Counted from the first letter of the stretch, positions 16,704 to 25,948 are shown. The stretch: DNA of 64,000 nucleotides from CAYVQF01 sp964454015 (GCA_964454015.1 CAYVQF010000003.1:167784-231783), one strand, 5' to 3'. Made by a program: numbers and translations. Notes: generated by a model not told the origin, from the sequence alone.

Positions 16704-19700
16704 TCAGCGTCCAAAGGCAGGGTTTTCGAAGAGGGAGCGGAGATTGCGCCGCTGCATGGAGGCTTTGGCCGGGGTGGCGGGGTTCATAGCCTGCCCGCCA
16801 CCTTGGCCTGCTTCGGTGCCTTCACAACCATTCTCGCCGGGGGCGATGAGGTTGGGGTTGTGCGGGCAGCCGTCGAGGTGATTGGGCACACCATCGCCGT
16901 CGATGTCTGCGGCCACGCCCATGGATTCGAAGCCCGCGCCGTCGACATCGACCCAGACGGGGTTGGTCATGGCCCACGGCGTCACCGGGTAGACCTGGTC
17001 CGGCTGGAAGATGTCGAGCGGCGAGGCGCCAAAGCCAAAGGAAGCGCCAATGGCGCCGACGGCTTCCGTGATGACGATGGGTGGGACTTCGACGGGAGGA
17101 ACCACAGGGAAGAGGCTCTGGCTGCCGACGACCTCGGCGACGACGAAAGTGTCTCCTTCGAAGTTGAAGGAACGCTGGCTGCGCCACTCGCCGGCCTCGT
17201 TGCGGCCCGTCAAGGGCTCGCGGTAGAGCTCGATGCCGTTGGCGTAGACCACGAGGAGGTCGACCTCGATCCACTTCGGGGCTTGAACTCGCACGTCGAT
17301 GACGACGTCGCCGTTGGCGGCGACGGTGCTTTCACCGACGGCTGCGCCGTTGACGAAGAGCTCGAGGAAGGGGCCGTTGGTCATGATGACGCGCTGGTTT
17401 TGGATGGCTTCGACCACGTCGATGGGCTGAAGTGAGGCGACGCTCTTGTGGCCGACACGGAGGAAGTTGCGTGGGAAACCAGGCTCTTGGGTTAGAGGCT
17501 TGTGGCTGTCGCTGTTGGCGACGCCCGTGATGATGTGGCCGAGATTGATGAGGTTGAACCAGTCGTTGACCACCCCCGGGAAGGCAGCCTCGCCACTGCT
17601 GTTGGTGAGGACGGCACCTGGACGGGGATAGTTGGCCGGGAGCTCACCTGGCGCCAGGGGGACGCACTTCTGCGTTGGGGGCAGCTCTGGGAGGCGCTCA
17701 TCGCCGGTGACACATTGGGCCGGGTCGTAGGCACGGACGCTGTGAATTTCCCACAATATTTTGCCGTTGAGGATTTCCATGGCGTCGAAATCGAGGCTGA
17801 AGTTGGAGACGGCGAAGCCGCTGCCGTCGGCATAGGGGCGGCCATTCTCATAGGCGACGAAGGCGGGGCCAACGGGTAGGCCCAGACCCAGGCTGGTACC
17901 CGTGCCCAGCTTCTGGGGGATGGGCATACCGTCGAGGTTGGAGAGGGCGAACTGGTCAAAGTAACCCAAGACCATGTCGCGGGGGTGGTTGACTTGGACG
18001 ATGGTGCGCTCAGGTCCGAGCGCACCGCGCCGCCGCAGGTCGGCAAAGATTTCCCCCGGGGGCCGATCAGACCAGGGGAAGGAGCCGTGAAGGGTTTGTT
18101 CTGGCCAGTAGTCGAGGGGGTAGGCGTTGAAGTGGCCGCCCTCGAGGGTGGTCAGCTCGATGCCGCGCACGGTGGTGATGAAATCGTTCAGGCCCAGCTC
18201 GGCGATGACGTGGCTCAGGTCGGTGATGATGTTGTGGTCCGTTGCGGCGACGAACTCGACGCCTTCGCCAGCCAAGGCGCCGATCTGGCGGTGCGGTGGC
18301 GACGAGGAGTCGATGGAGGCGCTGGTGTGAAGGTGGAGATCGGCCGAGATGTAGCCCGTGGTGTCGACGACGCGCTCGAGCGTCGCTGTGACGTCGGCGA
18401 TCTGGTTGGATTTGAGGTTGAGCTCTTGGGCCATGACCAGGTTGTACTCAACGCCGCGGCTGACGTAGATGCGATAGGGTTCATCGGCCGAGGGGCGCAC
18501 CTTAAGGCTGACCCGACCGCGGGCATCGGTGTAGGCGGTTTTCTCGATGTAGCGGCGGGTGCTGGGATCGTTGGGGTCGTCGGGGACGAAGTCGGTCACT
18601 CTCTCGGGCTCGCCGGAGCGGGAGTCATAGAGGAATTCCGGTGGGCTCATGCCAGGGAAATGGCGGTGGGTCCCGACCACGGTGACCTTGGCCGGGAGCG
18701 GTACGCCGCGTTGGTCCGTGACCAAGACGTTGAGCGTGGCCGAGGACGGCAGATCCAGGACGGTGAAGCTACGATCGCCTGGGCTGACGCTGACTGCACG
18801 GGGTGCGCCGAGATCGCGGTCCGGGGCGACGGCGCGCATCACGTAACAGCCGCTTTCGACTTTGGCTTTGAAGCGCCCACCGTTGCGGGTGATCATCTGG
18901 GTGTAGTGTTTCCACTGGCTGGGGTCGAGGCGCCCGGCTTCATTGAAATCACCATCGCCGAGGGCGCAGGCCCGGTCGGGGTCGGCGGCACGGTAGGCCA
19001 GGACCCAGGCGTCATCGACGGTGGTGCCCAGGGTGCGATCGATGAGGCGTCCCTCGAGGTGGCCCAAGCTGAGATCTTGGCGCCACAGGTTCTGGCGGAT
19101 ATCGAAGACCACGTCTTGAATGGAGGCGGCGTCGCCGTCGCCGACCATGACGTATTTGCTATAGCTGAAGGTTTCACCTTCTTTGAGAGATGCCGGTGCG
19201 AGGGCATAGAAGGCACCCGTGAAAGAGGAGAAATAGAAGGGGACCAACATGCTCCAGGGCTTGACGCTGTCGAAGCCGACGGCGGCGTAGCGATTGCGGT
19301 TGGCCCAGGCATAGTTGTTGGCACCCGGGTGGACCATGACGCCGTAGGAGACGCCTTGGTCGGTGGTCGTGGCGAGGTATTCCACGGGCAGTCCGGGGAT
19401 CGCCGGGAGCTCTGGGGGCGTCTGGTAGAGGCCCTCGAGGGTGAGGCGCAGATCGAGGCCGCCGCCCGGGGCGAAAGTGTCATTGCCAGCGGAGAAGAGG
19501 AAGACGTCACCCATGGGGACGGGGAAGACGCCCTCGCTGCCGCCGAGGAGGGTGCCAATCGAGGATTCAAAGGGGAGTCTGACGGTCCTGCTGCTGAGGT
19601 TGGTGACGCCGACGCTGACCTTGACGTAGCTGGCGTTGGGTGGCAGCTCATAATCGATATAGAAGCTCAAAACAGGTGTCGGCTGCCCCTGGGAGCAGTA

Positions 19701-20918
19701 GGGGAGGCAGAGGACGCCGTCACCGTGATCCGGCAGGGGGTTGCAGGCACAGGCTTCGGCGTCGTAAGTGCCGCGTTGGCAGGGGTAGGTGTTGCCGTTT
19801 TTGCCGGTGAGGAAGCCTTCGGCCGGGCAGGCAGGATCGCACAGCGGCCCGGGGTCGTCGGGGCAGACTTCGGCGAGGCGGGTCACCCCATTGAGGTCGG
19901 TGCAGCGACAGCGTTCGGGATCGTCTGGGTCGGGGATGCATACGCGACCGAGGGTGCTGGGACAGTTCTCGGTACAGAAAGGTGTCGATGCCTCAACACA
20001 GGGATCAGGGGTGCTGAGGGGGTCGAAGCAGGCACAGAGCCCAGGTTGGTTCGGGTCGGGCACGCAGACCCGTCCGCCTTCACTGGGGCAATTGGGGTCG
20101 CAGAATGGGCCCTCACCGAGGGCGCAATTCGTCGAGATTTGCTGGTGGTTGACACAGAGGCAGCTCTCGGGGTCGAAGACGCCCGGTGTACAGGGGATGT
20201 CGCTCTCGGGGATGCGCCAGTTCCAACCCTGTACGGTGCCTGCTGCGTTGGTACGGGGCACGGCTTTGCACTGGGGCGAGCAGAGGACGCCGCCAGGGGT
20301 GGCGCAGGCCTGCTCGGCGGGGAGGGCGGTGCAGCTCCCTTGCTCCCAGTGGCCGAGGGTGCAGGTGAGTTGCTGCGAGACCGTGTCGGCTGGGCTGTCG
20401 CCGTAGGCGTTGATGAGCAGCTCGTTGAGGCCCTTGACCATGGTGAGGAACTCCCCGCCGTAGCCAGAGATGCGCAGGCGCGCCGGCTGGCCGTTGCGGC
20501 CGTCGTTGAGGATTTCCGCTTTCTTGGGGTTCAAGGCTTGGAGAAAGAAGGCCGGGAACATCTCGCCGAACATGTCCTGGCCTTGGCCGCCGAAGGCGCC
20601 GCCGCGCTCGGAGGCGCGCCGGAGATCCATGTCGATGATGCCGCCGCCGTAGATGCCAAAGCCACGGGCAAAGCCGATGTCCTGGACGATGACCCGGATC
20701 TTGTCGTTCTCGAGCATGTAGTCGCCCACCTCACCGAGGGCACGTTTGCCTCCGATGAGCTGTTCGCGGCGGGTGATCTGGTAAGCCCTGGCTTGACCGC
20801 CATCGCCGACGACGTCGTCGTCTTGGATGCAGCCGCTCAAGGTCGGGCTCAACCCGATGGCGCTGAGGATGAAGAGTCCAAGCACGAACCCCTTGGCGGG
20901 TATAGCCTGTGGCGTCAT
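16704..20918 (-). CDS. Large lipoprotein with Cys-rich insert and CehA/McbA-type PHP metallohydrolase domain
   Basis: A 1404-residue exported lipoprotein with signal ending LSGC (C30). The PHP domain is clear: 'DLHLHTSASID' (D860, H862, H864), 'AATDHNII' (~891-898) and 'GIELTTLEGGHFNAY' (~919-933). These are metal ligands as in the CehA/McbA group (carbaryl hydrolase relatives) and PHP phosphoesterases. Residues 186-408 are a Cys-rich insert with at least three copies of a unit like 'FC..NCPS..GRVC.PDP....C.C'. The middle (~420-850) is beta-rich, with carboxypeptidase-regulatory-like segments. Near the C-terminus 'ADIDGDGVPNHLDGCPHN' is a TSP3-like calcium motif. It lies 16 bases behind the porin gene and 4 bases before the EF-hand gene. 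It is predicted to hydrolyse an ester or phosphoester at the outer surface; the substrate is unknown. Confidence 0.85.
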   Translation of the reverse strand: MTPQAIPAKGFVLGLFILSAIGLSPTLSGCIQDDDVVGDGGQARAYQITRREQLIGGKRALGEVGDYMLENDKIRVIVQDIGFARGFGIYGGGIIDMDLRRASERGGAFGGQGQDMFGEMFPAFFLQALNPKKAEILNDGRNGQPARLRISGYGGEFLTMVKGLNELLINAYGDSPADTVSQQLTCTLGHWEQGSCTALPAEQACATPGGVLCSPQCKAVPRTNAAGTVQGWNWRIPESDIPCTPGVFDPESCLCVNHQQISTNCALGEGPFCDPNCPSEGGRVCVPDPNQPGLCACFDPLSTPDPCVEASTPFCTENCPSTLGRVCIPDPDDPERCRCTDLNGVTRLAEVCPDDPGPLCDPACPAEGFLTGKNGNTYPCQRGTYDAEACACNPLPDHGDGVLCLPYCSQGQPTPVLSFYIDYELPPNASYVKVSVGVTNLSSRTVRLPFESSIGTLLGGSEGVFPVPMGDVFLFSAGNDTFAPGGGLDLRLTLEGLYQTPPELPAIPGLPVEYLATTTDQGVSYGVMVHPGANNYAWANRNRYAAVGFDSVKPWSMLVPFYFSSFTGAFYALAPASLKEGETFSYSKYVMVGDGDAASIQDVVFDIRQNLWRQDLSLGHLEGRLIDRTLGTTVDDAWVLAYRAADPDRACALGDGDFNEAGRLDPSQWKHYTQMITRNGGRFKAKVESGCYVMRAVAPDRDLGAPRAVSVSPGDRSFTVLDLPSSATLNVLVTDQRGVPLPAKVTVVGTHRHFPGMSPPEFLYDSRSGEPERVTDFVPDDPNDPSTRRYIEKTAYTDARGRVSLKVRPSADEPYRIYVSRGVEYNLVMAQELNLKSNQIADVTATLERVVDTTGYISADLHLHTSASIDSSSPPHRQIGALAGEGVEFVAATDHNIITDLSHVIAELGLNDFITTVRGIELTTLEGGHFNAYPLDYWPEQTLHGSFPWSDRPPGEIFADLRRRGALGPERTIVQVNHPRDMVLGYFDQFALSNLDGMPIPQKLGTGTSLGLGLPVGPAFVAYENGRPYADGSGFAVSNFSLDFDAMEILNGKILWEIHSVRAYDPAQCVTGDERLPELPPTQKCVPLAPGELPANYPRPGAVLTNSSGEAAFPGVVNDWFNLINLGHIITGVANSDSHKPLTQEPGFPRNFLRVGHKSVASLQPIDVVEAIQNQRVIMTNGPFLELFVNGAAVGESTVAANGDVVIDVRVQAPKWIEVDLLVVYANGIELYREPLTGRNEAGEWRSQRSFNFEGDTFVVAEVVGSQSLFPVVPPVEVPPIVITEAVGAIGASFGFGASPLDIFQPDQVYPVTPWAMTNPVWVDVDGAGFESMGVAADIDGDGVPNHLDGCPHNPNLIAPGENGCEGTEAGQGGGQAMNPATPAKASMQRRNLRSLFENPAFGR

Positions 20919-20934
20919 TCTTTATGCCTCCGAG

Positions 20935-22176
20935 TCACCAGACCACTTGGACGAGGGCCTCGATGAGGTCGTTGTCGACGCCAGCGCTGCCTTCTTCTTG
21001 GGTGACGGTGTAGTTGAGCTTGAGCTCAACGGGCAGCGCTTCGAGTCGGTAGGCGACCCCGATGGTGTGGTAGATCAGGAGGTCGTCGACGGCGAGCTCC
21101 GTGTCGTCTTTGAAGGGGTCGAGGTAGGCAAAGCGGTAGCCGACCTGGAAGCGGTAGTCGGGGATGGGCAGGCGGTAGGCGATCTGGGCGAGGATGCCGA
21201 TGGTGTCGCGCTTGGCCTCACCGGCGCCAGGGTACTCGCGGGTGTTCCACAAGAGCTGGGCCAGCGCGTCGACGCCGTAGGCCTTGAGCTGCAGGTCGAC
21301 CTGCCAAGAGAGATCTTCTTCGTCGAGTTGGTTGGGCAGGGTGCCCTCGGTGCGCTGGTTGTAGCTGAGCCCGCCACCGAAGACCAAGAAGGAGTCCGGT
21401 TGATAGAGGCCGAGGAGCTGGTTGCGCAGATGGAACTCGAGGCGGCCAAAGTAGGCCAGGTGGTTGTTGTCGTTGCGGGTCGAGGAGACCGTGTTGCCGT
21501 TGGTGATGGCGGCGTGATAGGTGAAGCCGACGGGGCCAAAGTCGATGACGTCCGAGAGCAAGCTCAGGCCGGCTTGACGCGAGGGGGTGAAGCCGGCGTT
21601 GCCCGGGCGCTGGATGCCTTCACCGGGGCGCACGCCGCTGGAGACCACCGAGGGGCGGACGAAGGTGAGGTCGGCAGCGGACTCGGTGGCTTCGAGATCG
21701 AAAGGCGGCTTGTACTGACCCACCCGCACTTTGAAGAAGTCGGCGAAGCGATACTCGCCGTAGGCGTCCTTGAGCTCGACCCGTTGGCTGCCAACGGTGT
21801 CGTTGGCGTTGGTGCGGACGTCGCCGGCGCCGTCCAGGGCGAGGCGCAGCTCCAGCTTGTCGAGGTAATTGATTTTGACACCCGTACGGGCGTCGAGCAT
21901 GGCGAAGCCGTTGTTTTGGCCGATGAAGTCCGGCGCGTTGTCGCCCTCGGCGCCGACCCAGATGAAGCCCGTGCGGACGTAACCGTAGAGGGTGGCCGCC
22001 CAATCGCCGACGGTGAAGGTGAGGGGCGGGTTCTCCGAGGGTCCGCGGGCCCAGTCGATGTCCTGTGCTGCTGTGGTGCGCGGCAGCACCATGGTGCCGC
22101 CGAGGCAGAGCAGGAGGGTGAAGGAGAGCAGGGCGGGGCCCAAGAAGGCAGAAGCAGAGAATCCAGGTCTGTTCAT
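20935..22176 (-). CDS. OprO/OprP-type (phosphate-selective porin-like) outer-membrane barrel
   Basis: The chain starts with a Sec signal (MNRPGFSASAFLGPALLSFT...). Hallmarks of the OprO/P porin family follow: 'VKINYLDKLELRLALDG', 'LKDAYGEYRFADFFKVRVGQYKPPFDLE', 'VGFTYHAAITNGN', many alternating beta strands, and a terminal Trp (VQVVW) as the barrel-assembly signal. Mature length is about 390, normal for the family. Pseudomonas members pass phosphate and pyrophosphate; other members are less specific. The ATG at 22176 was chosen because the signal peptide begins there. It is the first gene of an operon with the PHP lipoprotein and EF-hand protein. Confidence 0.85.
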   Translation of the reverse strand: MNRPGFSASAFLGPALLSFTLLLCLGGTMVLPRTTAAQDIDWARGPSENPPLTFTVGDWAATLYGYVRTGFIWVGAEGDNAPDFIGQNNGFAMLDARTGVKINYLDKLELRLALDGAGDVRTNANDTVGSQRVELKDAYGEYRFADFFKVRVGQYKPPFDLEATESAADLTFVRPSVVSSGVRPGEGIQRPGNAGFTPSRQAGLSLLSDVIDFGPVGFTYHAAITNGNTVSSTRNDNNHLAYFGRLEFHLRNQLLGLYQPDSFLVFGGGLSYNQRTEGTLPNQLDEEDLSWQVDLQLKAYGVDALAQLLWNTREYPGAGEAKRDTIGILAQIAYRLPIPDYRFQVGYRFAYLDPFKDDTELAVDDLLIYHTIGVAYRLEALPVELKLNYTVTQEEGSAGVDNDLIEALVQVVW

Positions 22177-22293
22177 CGGTTCCAGACTCCTCGACAGAAG
22201 GATCGACGACGAAAATCTGAGGGTGTTGACCTCGAGAGGCGGGTTGACGCAAGGCGGCGGCATGGCTATGCGCTGTGGGAGGCGCAGCCGCCT

Positions 22294-22321
22294 TTGGACA
22301 GGGCGGACACTAACCTATATG
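22294..22321 (+). promoter_or_regulatory. Candidate promoter for inositol-phosphatase-family gene
   Basis: TTGGAC, a 16-base spacer, TATATG, about 68 bases upstream of the ATG at 22389. This is a pattern match only. Confidence 0.3.
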
Positions 22322-22388
22322 CCCGGTCGGAGCAAACGCAACGGCGCAAGGGGTGTGCGGGCCTTTTAGTGCCCCTGGAGGTGACGCG

Positions 22389-23228
22389 ATGGCTAGTGAT
22401 TTTCTCGATGCAGACGCGCTTTGCGCCGTCCTCGAGTGGGTGCGTGAGGCCGGTGCGATGGCGCGAGGCTTTCGCCAGAGCGGCGCGTATTCCGTGGTGG
22501 AGAAGGGCGGCGGTGCCGGTCCGGTGACCGAGGCCGACGAGGCGATCAGCGCCTTTCTCATGCAAGCCCTGCAGGGGGCCTTTCCAAAAGACACGGTGGT
22601 CAGCGAGGAGAGCCCCGCTGCGACCCAGTGGCAGCGGCGCACTTGGCTCATCGATCCCATTGACGGCACCCTGGATTTCGTCCGCGGTGGGGAGGAATTC
22701 GCCGTCATGGTGGGGCTGGTGGTGGCGGGCGCGCCGCGCTTCGGGGTGGTCTATCAACCCATGCTGCATCGCCTCTATTGGGGTGGCGCTGGCTTGGGGG
22801 CGTGGTGCGCGACGCCAAGTGGCACCGTGGCGCTGCGGGTTTCGACCTGCGCTGACTTGTCGGCTGCGGTGATGGTGAAATCGCGGCACCACCCCAGCAG
22901 CGCCGTCGACGACTTGGGTGCCGAGCTCGGCATCGCGAGGGTGCAAGAGATGGGTTCCATGGGGCTCAAGGTCGCCGCCGTGGCCGAGGGGCGGGCCGAT
23001 GTCTATGTGAACCTGTCGGGCAAGTCCTCGCTGTGGGATGTGGCCGGTCCGCAGGCCATTCTCGAGGCGGCAGGCGGTCGGCTCAGCGGCTTGGAGGCAG
23101 GGACCCCGGCCTACGTGCCGGCGCCGCTGGCGATAGCGCACCCGGTGGTGGCGAGCAATGGCCAAGTGCATGACCAGGTTCAGCGCGGCGTGGCTCGCGT
23201 TTTCGGTCGCAGCGGGGGCTTGCGCTGA
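22389..23228 (+). CDS. Inositol-monophosphatase/CysQ-family phosphatase
   Basis: A Li-sensitive, Mg-dependent phosphatase fold. Metal ligands are visible: 'VTEADEAI' (D50), 'VSEES' (E73/E74), 'WLIDPIDGTLDFV' (D89, D92, G93, T94) and 'LWDVAGPQAILEAAGG' near 213-228. The 279-residue length is typical. Substrates in this family include inositol-1-phosphate, 3'-phosphoadenosine-5'-phosphate (CysQ) and histidinol phosphate; sequence alone does not decide, although the short GFRQSG helix is compatible with CysQ or HisN. The start ATG has GGAGGTGACGCG directly before it, an excellent ribosome site. It is transcribed divergently from the porin operon. Confidence 0.88.
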   Translation: MASDFLDADALCAVLEWVREAGAMARGFRQSGAYSVVEKGGGAGPVTEADEAISAFLMQALQGAFPKDTVVSEESPAATQWQRRTWLIDPIDGTLDFVRGGEEFAVMVGLVVAGAPRFGVVYQPMLHRLYWGGAGLGAWCATPSGTVALRVSTCADLSAAVMVKSRHHPSSAVDDLGAELGIARVQEMGSMGLKVAAVAEGRADVYVNLSGKSSLWDVAGPQAILEAAGGRLSGLEAGTPAYVPAPLAIAHPVVASNGQVHDQVQRGVARVFGRSGGLR

Positions 23229-23388
23229 CTGGCAAGGGTGCTGGGGATCCACCTTCGCGGGAGCAGCGCCCGGCAGTGGCGGCCCGTGGCGTCTGCGCAT
23301 TGGCGTAGAAGTTGCTCAGGCGCGGCGCGCGGTGCACGGGACGAAGGGCCGGGAAGCGCGGGGAGGTGCCAGCGGTGCCCCCAGGCGC

Positions 23389-23416
23389 TTGCGTTGCGGC
23401 GCGCTTGCGCTAAGCT
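23389..23416 (+). promoter_or_regulatory. Weak candidate promoter for EGF-like lipoprotein gene
   Basis: TTGCGT, a 16-base spacer, TAAGCT, about 50 bases upstream of the chosen start. The match is poor but correctly placed. The rest of the 237-base gap holds a GC-rich stretch and one copy of a 16-base repeat (23243-23258). Confidence 0.22.
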
Positions 23417-23465
23417 GAGCAGCGGTAAGTGTCAGTGAGAGCGGTCCGAGAGGAGCATGGGCGAG

Positions 23466-24809
23466 ATGAACAGAGGCGCGTGGTGGAGCGGATGTCTGGT
23501 GGTTGGGCTATGTCTGGGCTGTCATACGCTGACAGATTTCGAGGACCCCGTGGCGCCGGCGCCTTTGAGTTGTCAGGACGAGAGCGACTGCGGTGAGAAC
23601 AGCGCGTGCGTCTCGGGGCAGTGCCGCTGTGACCCAGGCTATTGGGATCTAGGAAAAGAACTCGGCTGTGAGACGAAGGCAGGTTTGACGAGCTTTGTTC
23701 TGCGTTTTGGATCAGTGCCTGGTTTGGACGCAGCGTTGGAAGAGCCCCTGCGCCTCTTTCAGGTAGGCAATCGAGCTATCGTTCTAGGGCGAAGCTTCGC
23801 CGCCGCATGTGAGCGCAACACGCCAGATGAGTATGGGTGTCAATTTGGCGTTTGGCAGAACGTGATTTCTAGTAGCGCGCTAACCGTGCCTGAAGCGGCG
23901 GGGCGAGGGGTGATGCTGGGCCTGCGCCATCTCTTTGCGGCGAGCCTGGGAGCGGACAAGGATGTGCTCGTCGAAGTGAGCTTTCTGAACCCGGCAGGGC
24001 CATCACAAGCGCGCGTTTTTACGGATAGTTGCAAGGGTTCCTATCCCGTTGATCGCGGCTCTTTCCTCAGCCTGGTGGCCGCGCCCGGCCACGCAACGAC
24101 GCCGGCTTTGCTCTTTCAGCCAGGGGTCACTGACTCGAATTGCCGTGTTCGCTGGCTCACCACGGTGGATGGCGCTTTCCAAGTCGGCATGGACGACAGC
24201 TCGGTGAAGGATATTTGTGAAGGACGGAGGATCCTCGGGCATAGCCAAGGGGTCAAGACCTCAGCGAGTTGGTCGAGTCTTTTCGTGTGTTCCGATGGCG
24301 GTTCTTTGACTTTGGAAGAGGTGAGGCCCCGAAATAATGATGGCATCGTCGTGGATGACTTGAAGGTAACCGTTGACGTGGACGACCTGGGGGCGAGTGT
24401 GTCGGCACTGGAGTTGAGGGAGGCCGGGGTGAAGCTCAAGAACCACTTTTGGTTGAGCGACAGAAGCGGTCGTCTCCATGTCATCTTTCACCCCAGTGAT
24501 TTTACCGGCGGGACGCCTGCGGTCATGCAGGCGTGTACCGCTGCTGGCGCGCCCACCGTTCACGGCGATCTGGTCGCTGTCGGCAATAAGGCGCTTGCCG
24601 TTTTGGGCAGGGATGGCGCGGAACTGTGTCTGTTCACCCCCAAAGAGCGGCTGCCCTGCGGTCGCATCGAGTGCCACTCCCTGGCTTTTTTGGTTGGGCG
24701 TGGTGGGCAGACCCTGAAGGGGAGGGCGCTCTTTTACCAGGATGATATCCTTTATGTGCTGGGGCAGCTCGACGCCCAGCTCTCGCTCTATGCGTTTCAG
24801 TTCGATTGA
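23466..24809 (+). CDS. Lipoprotein with EGF-like Cys module, unknown function
   Basis: The lipoprotein signal ends 'GLCLGC'. Directly behind it, ~35-70, lies an EGF/Dickkopf-like Cys cluster ('CQDESDCGENSACVSGQCRC') as often placed near the N-terminus of myxobacterial surface lipoproteins. The remaining ~370 residues contain several short beta repeats that may form a propeller; no catalytic motif was seen. The ATG at 23466 is favoured over 23457 because AGGAG lies 10 bases before the former but only 1 base before the latter. It is the first gene of the 23.5-29.9 kb surface cluster. Base composition here is less GC-rich than in the neighbours. Confidence 0.72.
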   Translation: MNRGAWWSGCLVVGLCLGCHTLTDFEDPVAPAPLSCQDESDCGENSACVSGQCRCDPGYWDLGKELGCETKAGLTSFVLRFGSVPGLDAALEEPLRLFQVGNRAIVLGRSFAAACERNTPDEYGCQFGVWQNVISSSALTVPEAAGRGVMLGLRHLFAASLGADKDVLVEVSFLNPAGPSQARVFTDSCKGSYPVDRGSFLSLVAAPGHATTPALLFQPGVTDSNCRVRWLTTVDGAFQVGMDDSSVKDICEGRRILGHSQGVKTSASWSSLFVCSDGGSLTLEEVRPRNNDGIVVDDLKVTVDVDDLGASVSALELREAGVKLKNHFWLSDRSGRLHVIFHPSDFTGGTPAVMQACTAAGAPTVHGDLVAVGNKALAVLGRDGAELCLFTPKERLPCGRIECHSLAFLVGRGGQTLKGRALFYQDDILYVLGQLDAQLSLYAFQFD

Positions 24810-24839
24810 GGTGACAGACTATTGACGCGCTGAAAGACA

Positions 24840-24868
24840 GCGCCGCGGCCTGAACGTGGCCCCGGCGC
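24840..24868 (+). terminator. Strong hairpin between two surface-protein genes
   Basis: GCGCCGCGGCC, a 7-base loop, GGCCCCGGCGC: an 11-bp stem with one mismatch, located 30 bases after one stop and 22 bases before the next ATG. It lacks a T tract. It could be a terminator or an attenuator or stabiliser in the leader of the next gene. Confidence 0.4.
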
Positions 24869-24890
24869 GTAGGTTCGGGAGGGTTGGAGA

Positions 24891-25913
24891 ATGGGCAAGC
24901 GAAGGTGGATGTTGGCAGTGCTGGCGCTGGTCATGACCTGTTTCACGAGCGGAGGCTTGGCCTCGGCCGAGGATTTCCTCAGCCATCAAGGGCGCATTAC
25001 GGATGAGCTCGGTTACCCCCTGATCGGGGATTACCGCATCGACTTCGCCTTCTATAAGACTGCGGAAGACGGCAGCCCCTTGGCTTCGATCTCACAGGCA
25101 GTGCTCTTCGAGGATGGTTACTTCGCCGTCGACATTCCCGTGGCGGGCAAAGAGGTTCTGGATGCCATCCAGAACGAGGCCACCCTCTATCTCGAGGTGA
25201 GCGTGCGCCCCGAGGCCAATCTGGACGAGGTGATGGTCTTCACTCGCCAGCGCCTGACGGCGGCCCCCTTCGCCTTGGTGAGTCGCGCCCTCGGCAAAGA
25301 CGGTCTCAGCATCGAGATCGTCAATGACAACGGGAAGCTGCACTTGGGTGCGGACAGCGTGGTGGGCCAGTCGATCCGCTCCGGTGAGATCGTGATGCGG
25401 CACTTGGCGCCGCGCGCCGTGGGGGCCACCCAGCTCGACAACGGCGCCGTGGGCCGGCAGCACTTGGCCAACAAGGCCGTGACCAGCGCCGCCATCGATG
25501 ACCGGGCCGTCCAAGATGGCCACATCGGCGCCAACGCCGTCACGGGCTATCACGTGGCCGACGGCAGCCTGACGGGGGCAGATATTCGCGACGAGAGCTT
25601 GCGCGCTCAGGACATGGCCCCCCTCGGTGGTGTCTACGCCCACAAGTCGGCCGTCTACTACCAGACCAACCCCGTCGAGCTCAGCTCCACGGGTTGCACC
25701 GTGGTCAGCGTGAGCTGTCGTGCGCCCCAGGACCTCCCCCTGCAAGGCACTTGTGAAGTCCCGCGGACGCCGCTGATGACCGTGCACAGCACGGACATGG
25801 AGCACTGGGGCAGCGAGACGACGGCGGCGCTCTTTCGCTGCCGGGTGTGCTACGAGAGTGGCTCCGGGATCGCGACGGCCACCGCCAAGATCGCTTGTGT
25901 GACCAAACAGTAG
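24891..25913 (+). CDS. Secreted fibre-like repeat protein
   Basis: The signal peptide (MGKRRWMLAVLALVMTCFTSGGLASA) is followed by an N-terminal beta domain ('LSHQGRITDELGYPLIGDYRIDFAFYK'; quoted part of the conserved pattern 'QG.L....G.P..G.Y...F..Y') that is frequent in large delta-proteobacterial secreted proteins. Residues ~155-250 are an array of short units with A-V/T-x-x-x-L/I-x-D/N-x-A-V periodicity (LAPRAVGATQLDNGAVGRQH). Such arrays form beta-helical or trimeric stalks in tail-fibre-like proteins. The C-terminal ~80 residues hold six Cys. It is probably an extracellular structural or adhesive protein. GGAGGGTTGGAGA precedes the ATG. Confidence 0.7.
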   Translation: MGKRRWMLAVLALVMTCFTSGGLASAEDFLSHQGRITDELGYPLIGDYRIDFAFYKTAEDGSPLASISQAVLFEDGYFAVDIPVAGKEVLDAIQNEATLYLEVSVRPEANLDEVMVFTRQRLTAAPFALVSRALGKDGLSIEIVNDNGKLHLGADSVVGQSIRSGEIVMRHLAPRAVGATQLDNGAVGRQHLANKAVTSAAIDDRAVQDGHIGANAVTGYHVADGSLTGADIRDESLRAQDMAPLGGVYAHKSAVYYQTNPVELSSTGCTVVSVSCRAPQDLPLQGTCEVPRTPLMTVHSTDMEHWGSETTAALFRCRVCYESGSGIATATAKIACVTKQ

Positions 25914-25948
25914 TGACGGCGCGCGGGCCGCTTGCCCGGGAGGTGCTC

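Noticed and set aside
17985..20966. 993-codon forward open frame opposite the PHP lipoprotein
   Set aside because: Its Gly/Ala/Val/Asp-rich product is the typical antisense of high-GC coding; the reverse gene has a signal peptide and clear PHP motifs.
20827..22527. 566-codon forward open frame opposite the porin
   Set aside because: The reverse strand encodes a recognisable OprO/P porin with signal peptide and C-terminal Trp; the forward product has no motif.
23170..23418. Small open frame with a lipoprotein-like signal (ends 'AAGAC') overlapping the end of the inositol-phosphatase gene
   Set aside because: It overlaps a conserved gene end, lacks a ribosome site and has an Arg/Gly-rich, non-protein-like remainder. 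Kept only as a remote possibility.
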